From Paraburkholderia humisilvae (GTDB taxonomy: Bacteria > Pseudomonadota > Gammaproteobacteria > Burkholderiales > Burkholderiaceae), in NCBI RefSeq assembly GCF_902859855.1, contig NZ_CADIKH010000009.1:1-64000 (forward strand): 64,000 bases of DNA, written 5' to 3'. Every line of letters begins with the position of its first letter. Positions within the stretch are counted from its first letter, which is position 1. Positions 16,913 through 24,545 of this stretch are shown here, piece by piece. The notes beneath the pieces are model-generated. The model was given only the letters and a program-made list of their open reading frames with translations, was not told the origin of the DNA and did not search any database. A program made the position numbers and the translations under genes.

Positions 16913-16964
16913 ACTTCCTGACAGGAAGTAACGTGCATAGAATGCGGATACGCTGAGGACCAGC
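16913..16964 (+). promoter_or_regulatory. Perfect copy of the recurrent palindrome, promoter and leader hairpin
   Basis: ACTTCCTGACAGGAAGT (16913-16929) is a perfect palindrome with 8-bp arms. TTCCTG (16915-16920) is exactly 17 bp from TAGAAT (16938-16943). A hairpin GCTG-AGGAC-CAGC (16952-16964) follows near the predicted RNA start. The leader to the next gene is about 300 nt long and holds no convincing gene. Confidence 0.75.
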
Positions 16965-17220
16965 CTATGAATGCTAGCCGAATCTCGGCCCTCTGTTGCT
17001 GACAGACGCTGGCGCAGCGGGTCGGTTGTGCGTCTCAGAGCGGCCACAACTAGGCAACCCGAAGACCTCGCGGCAATAGAGGTGCCTGCTCTGAATCACC
17101 AGCCTCCGGAACAGATTGGCGAAACCCTGCGCAAGAAGTACTACGCAAGGGCACCGCGTGCGCCGCGCTGCCGGCCACGCGCAATGCTGACTGCGGCGAC
17201 TGCTACCGCTTCTGTGCGTG

Positions 17221-17307
17221 ATTCCGGCAGGAACTGGCTTTTTAACCGAATGGCACGGAGAACACAAATGGATGACGTGAACAGGAATGTGATCGCGCAA
17301 AGCCTCA
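17221..17307 (+). repeat. Duplicated leader and 5' coding segment, copy 1
   Basis: ATTCCGGCAGGAACTGGC and the following bases through the first codons of the gene at 17268 are closely matched at 18036-18124, including GATCGCGCAA and CTCAAGGATCT. The match fades after about 87 bp. Confidence 0.6.
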
Positions 17308-17936
17308 AGGATCTCGACTGGAAGGGCGTACCGCTGCGAAACCGGGAAGCGCTCGAGCGGGCGATCGCGGCGCTCGAGTGCAGTGAGCTGGATGCGGTGC
17401 CGATTCCAATGCTGCTCTTCTGTCCGAAATGTGGTCTTCAGCATGTCGACGCCGCCGAACCGGCGCGAGTCGGCGAGAGCGTCTGGGACAAGCCCCCGCA
17501 TCGGTCGCACAGGTGCCATGCGTGTGCGACGGTCTGGCGGCCGGCAGATGTGCCAACCGTCGGCGTGGCGAGCATCGGGACCACCGGCCAGGCGGATAAC
17601 TGGGAGCGCGTAGCCCATACCGTCGCAGTGGGCGCGGTACGGACGGTAACCGTCGACGAGGTTGAAAAGAACCTCCTGCGCAAACTGCTCACGTTTGCCT
17701 GGGAGGTCGACATCGCGTGGCATCGCGATCGCAATGAAGTCCGCCGTATCAAGTTGGACCTTCGCGATGGAGTGTCGATGGCGCCGAGCCTGATCGAGCA
17801 TCGTGTCGATCTCATTCGGGAATTCCTCGCGACGGCCAGGCACGCGGTCTTCGCGGGTGGCGGCGACCCGGACGCCACGCCGGTGAAACACCGGATCAAA
17901 CGATCGAGGCATCGCAGCGAGTCAGCTCAGGCGTAG
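17268..17936 (+). CDS. Hypothetical protein with N-terminal repeat module and zinc-binding domain
   Basis: The 222-residue protein starts at ATG 17268 (GGAG 9 bases upstream); the longer frame from 16971 is probably leader. Residues 5-37 form the module A-Q-S-L-K-D-L-D-W-K-G-V-P shared with the products of 18085 and 61487. Residues 45-95 hold CPKCGLQHVD and HRSHRCHACATVWRPADV, a CxxC...HxxHxCxxC zinc-ribbon-like unit common in small phage proteins. The C-terminal part is a charged helical region ending in a Lys/Arg/His-rich tail. Function is unknown; nucleic-acid contact is plausible. Confidence 0.7.
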   Translation: MDDVNRNVIAQSLKDLDWKGVPLRNREALERAIAALECSELDAVPIPMLLFCPKCGLQHVDAAEPARVGESVWDKPPHRSHRCHACATVWRPADVPTVGVASIGTTGQADNWERVAHTVAVGAVRTVTVDEVEKNLLRKLLTFAWEVDIAWHRDRNEVRRIKLDLRDGVSMAPSLIEHRVDLIREFLATARHAVFAGGGDPDATPVKHRIKRSRHRSESAQA

Positions 17937-18035
17937 GCCCGGGCCGAACGGGACCGGTACCGCATTGACGCTGGGTACCTTGAAATCCGCTCGTCGTCCG
18001 GCACGATGTGATGACACTGCGGACCTCGCCACTTC

Positions 18036-18124
18036 ATTCCGGCAGGATCTGCCTTTTAAACCCGAATGGGAATCGTCGACACAGATGGCTGACATGGACA
18101 GGAAAGCGATCGCGCAAGCACTCA
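18036..18124 (+). repeat. Duplicated leader and 5' coding segment, copy 2
   Basis: Second copy of the segment at 17221-17307, covering the region upstream of and including the start of the gene at 18085. It suggests that gene 5' ends spread by segmental duplication. Confidence 0.6.
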
Positions 18125-20127
18125 AGGATCTTGATTTGAACAGCGTCGCGGGACACCGCGAAACAATCGGGCAGGCAATCGCCGCCCTCGAGCATGACGA
18201 ACCGACCACGACGGATCAGGCCTTGAGCGGCGGCGTGGCCGTATTTGGCGCGCCGGCTGTGGTTGACGCAGATAACGCGCGCCGCTATCTCGCTCTTCGC
18301 TCGCGCATGGTTCAAACCGAACCACCCATTGCGCAAGGGCACATCGGCGGCGCATCTTTGGACGCGGTGCTTGATGCGCTCGGCGCTCCGAATGCCGCCG
18401 ATGCTGCGGCAGCGCAGGGCGATCTGCAAGAACGCGCGCTGCTCGCAGCAGTACAGTGGGCCAACGCCGATACGCCGATTGTCGAGGCTCTCGCCTACCG
18501 CAATGGATTCGTTGCGGGCGCATCGCAGCATGCGGCTGTGGGTGAAGCGTTGCGATCGCTTACCGCTGCTCCCGCTGCAGATGCAGCACCAGCGGCGCAT
18601 CCGGATGGGGGCGACGTTCGCACCCTATTGGAGAAGGCTTTGTACTTTGCCGAAAAAGTGTCCGATGGACCCAGCGACCGTTTGCGGCGCTCGGCTTTTA
18701 TCGCTGAAGTCAAAAAGGCTCTAACCACCACGCCAGCCACCGCAGCGCATGCAGGGGCGATGGACGCAATCGATAAGGCGATCGACAAGTTGATTTATAC
18801 CGCGTGGTATTCAGGCGAGCAGGACGGCGCGGAAGGCGTCACCTGGCAAGAGCGCGGCGACAGCTACAACGGCATGTTGCGCGACCGCATTCAGGACGAT
18901 AAGCGCGCGTTGCTGTCGCTGCTCGCAGCCCCTACGGCCGATAGTGGGGCGATGCTGACGGTCGAGCAGCACCACGACCTGAAATTCGTGCTGGACTTGG
19001 CAACGCGGCAGCACCGCTTCGCTGACCCATCGATTGTCAGGCTCCGCACCCTTCTCGCCGCCGCAAAGCCTGTCAGCGTAGCCACCGCAACTACCGCTGC
19101 CGTCGATGTTGCGGTAGCGCATGGCGAGCCGAACACGAGCTTCGCGCTAGGCGAAGCACTACGCGGCATGATTGAAGACGCGGAAAACACGTATAACGCC
19201 GCGAAAAGCGGAAGGCCATTGGAGATCAGCGTCGGCCAGTTTCGCCGGCTGGCCGCCGCTAAGGCACTTCTCACCTCGCCATCGCAGCACGACGCAGTGG
19301 GTGCGCAGGGTGAGCCGGACGTTATTCAGGCACGTCACGCATTTCATCTGGAATCCGACGATCCGCAGTGGACATATGGTGCTTGGAGCGAGGTGAGCAA
19401 GGAAGCAGCGCAAACGCTGAGGGCGCAGGGCGGCTTCGAAATTCGTGAACTGTTCGCGGCCGAGCGTATCGCCAATCGCTCTAACGTGGCTGTGGGTGAG
19501 GAAATTCATGTCCACGTCATGGGCTGCGATGTGTACTCGCTCCCGCTCCAGGCTTCGGGCATGGAACCCCCGACCGGGCCGCGCTTCGTCGTACATGTGC
19601 CATCGGCTGTGGGCGAGACGGTGGCGTGGGCAGCAGTTCATTTTGGTGGTCCACGTAACGGGAAGATTTACAACACGTGCGACACGAAAGAGGACATCGG
19701 CCGCTGTATCGCGCAGGTACATCAAAGCAGCGATTCGATCACGCTAACCGCTAGGCCGATCGCATTCGCGGACGCCACTCCCATTCCGCGTGTCAACGAT
19801 GAGGCAGATATCCCGCAACTGGCTGACGTCGAGGAACGCCTCGTGCATGCGGCCGACGACGGCGCCCGGTCCGCACGAGCTGGCACCCACGAACTGATCG
19901 TCGATGAAGACGGATGCGCGGGGCTGCCCAGCGAGCATCCCGCGCAGGAAGGCGATAGGCCGATCTGCCGTTTCCGTTGGCGCGAGGACCGCGGTGACCC
20001 GGGTATAGGCATGCCGGGCTTCTGTGGATGGGTGCTGGCGGATGATCAAAGCGGGACGCTGCTGGCGGATCTTTCAGTGGCATCGTCGCACCCAACTGAC
20101 ACGCCGGGCGCAACAGACGCCCTCTAA
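18085..20127 (+). CDS. Large hypothetical protein with shared N-terminal module
   Basis: A protein of about 680 residues starting at ATG 18085, homologous in DNA to the 17268 start. Residues about 7-40 are the shared module (IAQALKDLDLNSV...GQAIAALEHDE). A long Ala-rich, probably helical region follows, with repeated Asp/Ala linkers (AAPAADAAPAAHPDG) that look mosaic. The C-terminal 250 residues are more globular (IHVHVMGCDVYSLPLQ, FVVHVPSAVGETVAW, FRWREDRGDPGIG). The linkers suggest assembly from several phage-type segments. No enzymatic motif is recognised. Confidence 0.65.
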   Translation: MADMDRKAIAQALKDLDLNSVAGHRETIGQAIAALEHDEPTTTDQALSGGVAVFGAPAVVDADNARRYLALRSRMVQTEPPIAQGHIGGASLDAVLDALGAPNAADAAAAQGDLQERALLAAVQWANADTPIVEALAYRNGFVAGASQHAAVGEALRSLTAAPAADAAPAAHPDGGDVRTLLEKALYFAEKVSDGPSDRLRRSAFIAEVKKALTTTPATAAHAGAMDAIDKAIDKLIYTAWYSGEQDGAEGVTWQERGDSYNGMLRDRIQDDKRALLSLLAAPTADSGAMLTVEQHHDLKFVLDLATRQHRFADPSIVRLRTLLAAAKPVSVATATTAAVDVAVAHGEPNTSFALGEALRGMIEDAENTYNAAKSGRPLEISVGQFRRLAAAKALLTSPSQHDAVGAQGEPDVIQARHAFHLESDDPQWTYGAWSEVSKEAAQTLRAQGGFEIRELFAAERIANRSNVAVGEEIHVHVMGCDVYSLPLQASGMEPPTGPRFVVHVPSAVGETVAWAAVHFGGPRNGKIYNTCDTKEDIGRCIAQVHQSSDSITLTARPIAFADATPIPRVNDEADIPQLADVEERLVHAADDGARSARAGTHELIVDEDGCAGLPSEHPAQEGDRPICRFRWREDRGDPGIGMPGFCGWVLADDQSGTLLADLSVASSHPTDTPGATDAL

Positions 20128-20162
20128 TCCGGAAGCCAGTCTCCAGTCCCGGAATTTCACAT

Positions 20163-20483
20163 ATGGCCAACGGTTACACGGCGCTTCACGGTGTTGCATT
20201 CGAAAGAGTCGAGCTTCAACTTCGCGCGCAAGGTTACTCGTGCAAATTCGCCTGCACCTATGACGAACCCGCGGGAAGCATCCCCAAGGATCTTCTCTAT
20301 ACCGGCAAAGAGGGTGGTTGGGAGATGCGCAGAAAAATCAAGGCGTGGTGTGTGAAGTATGGCGTCACGGATTACAGGATTGTCCGCAATACCGGTTTGT
20401 GCGCGATCTGCACGGCGACGTCTACGAATTGTGGACCAGAAGCGAATTACCGGACTACACCTCAGCGCAGAACCAACCGGTGA
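20163..20483 (+). CDS. Hypothetical protein, 106 residues
   Basis: A small basic protein (MANGYTALHGVAFERVELQL) with several Cys (FACTY, CVKYG, CAICTATSTNC) that could form a zinc site. It begins 35 bp after the large gene. No family is recognised. Confidence 0.6.
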   Translation: MANGYTALHGVAFERVELQLRAQGYSCKFACTYDEPAGSIPKDLLYTGKEGGWEMRRKIKAWCVKYGVTDYRIVRNTGLCAICTATSTNCGPEANYRTTPQRRTNR

Positions 20484-20489
20484 GATGAG

Positions 20490-20960
20490 ATGAAAACACT
20501 CGATAAGGTACTGGCCCGACCGTGGGTACTCGCGGCAGACGACGAGCGCGGTGAGGGTAACCCGATCATGGTCGTTCTGAAAGACGGATGGGACTTCGCG
20601 GACGATCCGGGCTGCGGTACGCGCGGGGTAGATACGGTGCGCGAGGCGGAAGAAATCACTCGCTCGCACAACATCATCGAGGCGCAGCACCAGAGCAACG
20701 ATGTATCGCTTGTCGCAACAGAAGAACCAACCGATCCGGCCAGCGACTTTTCAGGGTCGCACACCGTTCGCCGTGAGGACAACGGGTTGGCGGTCGCAGT
20801 GCTGAGCGGTTACAACAGGCACGAGCGTGCTACCTACGCTCGCCAGATGGCGGCGGCACCGATACTGCTGCGCGCCTTGCGCGTGTTGCAGGCAAATCCG
20901 AATGATCCTCGCGCCCATCGCACGGCATTGGATGCGATTGCGTTGGCCACGGATGTCTAG
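20490..20960 (+). CDS. Hypothetical protein, 156 residues
   Basis: It starts 6 bp after the previous stop. Acidic, with a first half containing MVVLKDGWDFADDPGCG and a helical C-terminus (RQMAAAPILLRALRVLQAN). The second half resembles short phage proteins with an M-A-A-A-P-x-L-L-x-A-L motif. Function is unknown. Confidence 0.6.
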   Translation: MKTLDKVLARPWVLAADDERGEGNPIMVVLKDGWDFADDPGCGTRGVDTVREAEEITRSHNIIEAQHQSNDVSLVATEEPTDPASDFSGSHTVRREDNGLAVAVLSGYNRHERATYARQMAAAPILLRALRVLQANPNDPRAHRTALDAIALATDV

Positions 20961-20962
20961 AC

Positions 20963-21133
20963 ATGGAACCCACTAACAGCCTGTCGCGCATTGCCAGCTG
21001 GGTGATCCGCGAGAAGGCAACGGGACGCGTTTTTTGCGAGGTATTTGACGAATGGATTGTGAAAAGGCTTAACACGGTCACGTACGAAGCCGTACCGATC
21101 CTTCAGTATCTGCAATCGCTAAATCGCGTGTGA
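20963..21133 (+). CDS. Small hypothetical protein, 56 residues
   Basis: ATG at 20963 begins 2 bp after the previous stop. The peptide is strongly protein-like: a beta hairpin (WVIREKATGRVFCEVFDE) followed by VKRLNTVTYEAVPILQYLQ. Short phage and plasmid proteins of this build are common beside genes such as its neighbours. It is easily missed because of its size. Confidence 0.65.
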   Translation: MEPTNSLSRIASWVIREKATGRVFCEVFDEWIVKRLNTVTYEAVPILQYLQSLNRV

Positions 21134-21163
21134 CAGCCGCAGTACGAACCGGAGAGAGTTGAG

Positions 21164-21430
21164 ATGGAACGCACGCAGCAGGTCGTCGTGGCCGACAAAC
21201 CTAACTGGGAAGGCTGGACCGAAATGACGGTTATTTCGCGAGACCTGCACGGTCAGATCAACAGCAAAACGGTCATCCGCTCAAAAGACGGAACGAACTT
21301 TCTGGACGTTGCGATCGAGGAATACACCGGGCTGACGCGTCGCATGAAGTACAGCACGGTCCGGCTCGAAGACGAGGCGGCGCGTGCCCTTCACGGCATG
21401 CTGTCCGCAAGGTTTGGAAACGGGAACTGA
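21164..21430 (+). CDS. Hypothetical protein, 88 residues
   Basis: ATG follows GGAGAG. A beta-rich first half (EMTVISRDLHGQINSKTVIR) and a helical end (EAARALHGMLSARFG). No family is recognised. It is in the same rightward series as its neighbours. Confidence 0.6.
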   Translation: MERTQQVVVADKPNWEGWTEMTVISRDLHGQINSKTVIRSKDGTNFLDVAIEEYTGLTRRMKYSTVRLEDEAARALHGMLSARFGNGN

Positions 21431-21512
21431 GCATGCTGGCCCGCTTGGGAGTTGCTGCGAACAATCTACCCGACCGGGATATATGCGCAGCGCTCGCATT
21501 CGGGGATCTCGC

Positions 21513-21569
21513 ATGATGACCCTGACATTTAACGCGTCGTTCAATGACGCCATGCGCAACCTGTCATGA
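21513..21569 (+). CDS. Possible 18-residue leader peptide before the radical SAM gene
   Basis: An 18-codon frame (MMTLTFNASFNDAMRNLS) ends with its stop overlapping the next start in an ATGA arrangement. It may serve only for translational coupling or be chance. Confidence 0.3.
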   Translation: MMTLTFNASFNDAMRNLS

Positions 21570-22552
21570 GAATTCGCATTACCCAGATCGACGGCGCGTT
21601 ACCGAACATCGCCCTGATGAAACTCGCGCATTGGCACAAGGCGCGGGGCGATGAGGTGGTGGTGACCCGCCATATCGAACGTGATCTGTTTGAGGGTGAC
21701 TACGACCGCGTCTATGGCTCGTGCATCTTCTCGTTCAGCCGCGATCGCTTCGAGCGGTTCATGAAACAGTGGCCGCAGGCGATCGTCGGTGGTACGGGTA
21801 GCGGGAGCGCGACGACGGTGGAGCAACTGATCGGCGACTACGAGTACTTCGACTACGAAGGTTGGCCGAAATTCGACGCTTCGATCGGATTCACGCAGCG
21901 TGGATGTCGTCTGAAGTGCAAGTTCTGCGTGGTGCCCGGCAAGGAAGGAAAGAACCGTTCAACGGGCTCCATCACGCAGATCTGGCGCGGTCCACCTCAC
22001 CCGAAGCACATCCTGCTGCTGGACAACGACTTTTTCGGGCAACCGCGCTGGCGCGAGCTTGTGGACGAGATCCGCGACGGCGACTTCAAGGTCTGCTTCT
22101 CGCAGGGCATCAATACCCGCCTCATCACACCGGAGGCCGCTCAGGCGCTCGCCACGATCAAGTATCGGGACACCGGCTTTCACAAGAAGCGGCTCTATAC
22201 CGCTTGGGACAACCTGAAGGATGAAAGAGTTTTCTTTTCGGGAGTACAGACGCTGGCAGAGGCGGGCATTCCACCCACGCATCTGATGTGCTACATGCTG
22301 ATCGGTTTCGACCCGCTCGAGACGTGGGATCGCATCTGGCATCGCTTCAACCGGATGACCGAGCTTGGCATCGACCCTTATCCGATGGTCTACAACGACC
22401 GTCGCGCGGACCTGAAGTGCTTCCAGCGCTGGGTGATCACCCGGACGTACAAGACCACGCCATGGGACGAATACCGGCGCGAAACGAAGTCGCAGGAAAG
22501 CACCGAATCTTACCTGCGCTCAGTCAAACCCGAACTGGGCGCCGCAGCATGA
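21566..22552 (+). CDS. Radical SAM protein
   Basis: The 328-residue protein has the iron-sulfur triad C114-x3-C118-x2-C121 (GCRLKCKFCVVP) and a following TIM-barrel-like pattern (HILLLDNDFFGQ, KVCFSQGINTRLI, THLMCYMLIGFD). The first 100 residues resemble a degenerate cobalamin-binding-type domain (RIRITQIDGALPNIAL, YGSCIFSF), as in the B12-radical SAM group, but lack an obvious cobalamin His signature. Radical SAM proteins of this layout occur in phages and plasmids; the substrate is unknown. The stop overlaps a downstream ATG, linking it to the small frame at 22549. Confidence 0.82.
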   Translation: MRIRITQIDGALPNIALMKLAHWHKARGDEVVVTRHIERDLFEGDYDRVYGSCIFSFSRDRFERFMKQWPQAIVGGTGSGSATTVEQLIGDYEYFDYEGWPKFDASIGFTQRGCRLKCKFCVVPGKEGKNRSTGSITQIWRGPPHPKHILLLDNDFFGQPRWRELVDEIRDGDFKVCFSQGINTRLITPEAAQALATIKYRDTGFHKKRLYTAWDNLKDERVFFSGVQTLAEAGIPPTHLMCYMLIGFDPLETWDRIWHRFNRMTELGIDPYPMVYNDRRADLKCFQRWVITRTYKTTPWDEYRRETKSQESTESYLRSVKPELGAAA

Positions 22553-22697
22553 AGGTCACCATTCCCCCGCGACGATCTCCTACCCCTGGTCGGGAGCAGC
22601 GGCCGTGCCGCCGGCGAGCGTCGTGCAGGCAGCGCAGAACGAATCCAACGCTTCCCGCCGGGATCTTGCATGTGGCTCGCCGGAGAAGCGGCGGTAG
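22549..22697 (+). pseudogene. Small coupled gene, apparently frameshifted in a C tract
   Basis: An ATG overlaps the radical SAM stop (ATGA) and reads MKVTIPP. After five C (22564-22568) this frame turns Arg-rich. The next frame reads ATISYPWSGAAAVPPASVV and continues to GSPEKRR before a stop at 22697. One extra C would join them into a natural 49-residue protein. Either the gene is broken, the count of C is variable, or the base is a sequencing error. Confidence 0.5.
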
Positions 22698-22740
22698 TAC
22701 CGGAGACCGATGTCGCACTGGATCAACTGACGGAGTGCCG

Positions 22741-23355
22741 ATGCAAGACCAACTCGCAAATCCTGATCGGAAGTTCCCTGATGATGTGGTGCCGGCGACC
22801 GCACCCGCGGAAGACCTGTTCTCGTTAGCGCTCGGCGCCCGGGTCGAAAGCGCGCTGATGTGGCTGCTTTTCATGCGAGGTGACCTGCCCACCGAAGCAT
22901 TCGACGGGCACCGGCGCAAGGCGTTTGAACTAGCGTGTCGCGCGGGGTATCTGTACGCGGACGAGCCGATACCGCATCTGCTTCGTGATGACGTCGAGTT
23001 GCGCGAAGCGTGGGCGCATGGCGTTGCGCGTCGAGACGATGAGAGACGCAATGGTATGGATGACGCTATGGCAGTTGATCGCGAGCCGTTGATCATCGCG
23101 AGAGACTGGTACGCATTGGGCCTGCCGTTCCCGGAGCAGATTCTGTCCAACCTTCGGTGCGGCGAGATATGCCACGTCTGTGGCCACAACCTGTACCCGG
23201 AGGGCGGCACGGTGTTCTTTGACAATCCCCGCGGCCAGCTGGGGGTTTTCGGCGGGCTGCACGATCTGACGCTGGCGGATCTCGAGGTCTTCCTGACGCA
23301 TATGGCCCGTCGGCAAACGTGGACAGTGCGTAGCTCTGATGACACCGGACTATGA
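22741..23355 (+). CDS. Hypothetical protein, paralogue of the gene at 11334
   Basis: The 204-residue protein uses ATG 22741 (CGGAG upstream); the longer in-frame opening from 22288 is a shadow of the radical SAM gene. It shares with the 11334 product the segments LFSLALGARVESALMWLL, RRKAFELACRAGYLYADE, YALGLPFPEQIL and a final LADLEVFLTHMARR. It has a CHVCGHNLYPEG motif, so a metal site is possible here but not in the paralogue. Function is unknown. The two copies sit in similar neighbourhoods of small plasmid genes. Confidence 0.72.
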   Translation: MQDQLANPDRKFPDDVVPATAPAEDLFSLALGARVESALMWLLFMRGDLPTEAFDGHRRKAFELACRAGYLYADEPIPHLLRDDVELREAWAHGVARRDDERRNGMDDAMAVDREPLIIARDWYALGLPFPEQILSNLRCGEICHVCGHNLYPEGGTVFFDNPRGQLGVFGGLHDLTLADLEVFLTHMARRQTWTVRSSDDTGL

Positions 23356-23510
23356 CCAGAGCACGCTCTGCTCGCGGGCATCTGTTTTAGCGGGATGTAC
23401 GGCTACTTTCGCAAGTGCAGGCCGCCGCAAGCCGGGCCTGATCGCAGATAGAGGGAAGTGGGGCGTACGCCACGCCCGCTATAAGCAGGCACGTTATAAG
23501 GAATAGCCAC

Positions 23511-24425
23511 ATGGAAAGACTTCTCTTGGTGACCAACCTCGCCCACGAAGACCGTGGGGAGGACCTTTATCTGGCTGAACGCTTCGGTGAACACTACGAC
23601 CTGACGATTGCGTCGCCGACGGCTGCCGTGCCGCTGCTGGCCGCGCAGGCCGTAGACGGCTGCTTGATTCGCAATGCCTGGCCTGGTCGGCAGTTCAAGG
23701 ATGCGTTCGCTGCAATCGAAAGGTTGACAGCGTTGAATAGCATCACGACTTACAACCCGTTGCTGCCGGGGCGACGTGGCCCGGTTGAGAACAAAGCCTA
23801 TGTGGTCGATCTGTTCCAGCAGGGCTATGGGGTGATCCCGTCGTACCACGGGCCGGAAGACATGGTCACCGCCGGCTATCCCGAAGGCCAGCAAGTGCTT
23901 GCGAAGCCAATGGATGGCTGTTCTTCCGCTGGAATCGTCGAGATGGCGTTGAAAGACAGTCAGCCCGCGCCGGGCAGATTTGTATTCCAGCCGAAGATTG
24001 TCTTCTCGTTCGAGATCTCGTTCTACTTCATTGACGGGCATTTTGCCTGGGCGATGCGCTCGGGCGGCCCCTCCGCTGATGATCGCTGGGACCTGACGCT
24101 CTACGATGCGACGGCGGCGGAGGTCGATTGGGCGCTCGCATTCGTGCACTGGAATAACCTGCCCTATGGGATTGAGCGTATCGACGTCGCGAAGCTGCCT
24201 GACGGCGGAATGCTATTGATGGAAGTTGAGGATTCGACGCCGATGCTATCTCTGGAGAATCTGCCCGTGGCAGTGCGCAATGTCGCAACCAGGGCGATCG
24301 TGGAATCTGTCTGCCAGCGCGTAAGCAACTCGCGCCCGTCGCAGCTCGCAAGCCGGCGGCGTACGAGCCCGCTGGCCGGTCTTGTCGCTGCCATTGCTGG
24401 AGTGGCTAAAGCTTTCGTTGAGTAG
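23511..24425 (+). CDS. ATP-grasp superfamily protein (glutathione synthetase/RimK-like)
   Basis: The 304-residue protein starts after AAGGAATAGCC. The N-terminal part (LLLVTNLAHEDRGEDLYLAERF) is the pre-ATP-grasp alpha/beta region. The middle has QVLAKPMDGCSSAGI, where K is the expected ATP-binding Lys. The C-terminal half has FVFQPKI and MLLMEVEDSTPMLSLE, with the acidic metal ligand pattern E-V-E-D-x-x-P. Such enzymes join a carboxylate to an amine using ATP. The substrate cannot be read from sequence. It lies two genes after the radical SAM gene. Confidence 0.78.
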   Translation: MERLLLVTNLAHEDRGEDLYLAERFGEHYDLTIASPTAAVPLLAAQAVDGCLIRNAWPGRQFKDAFAAIERLTALNSITTYNPLLPGRRGPVENKAYVVDLFQQGYGVIPSYHGPEDMVTAGYPEGQQVLAKPMDGCSSAGIVEMALKDSQPAPGRFVFQPKIVFSFEISFYFIDGHFAWAMRSGGPSADDRWDLTLYDATAAEVDWALAFVHWNNLPYGIERIDVAKLPDGGMLLMEVEDSTPMLSLENLPVAVRNVATRAIVESVCQRVSNSRPSQLASRRRTSPLAGLVAAIAGVAKAFVE

Positions 24426-24545
24426 ACCGGCGAACTCTCGAGGAGGAAGCCGGGTGGTCGGCTTGCGATGACGCGCGAAAGGGTGCCCGGGTGTCTGCGC
24501 ATTTTCAAGAAGCGAACAAGACGGATCACAACAAGAAAGAACACG

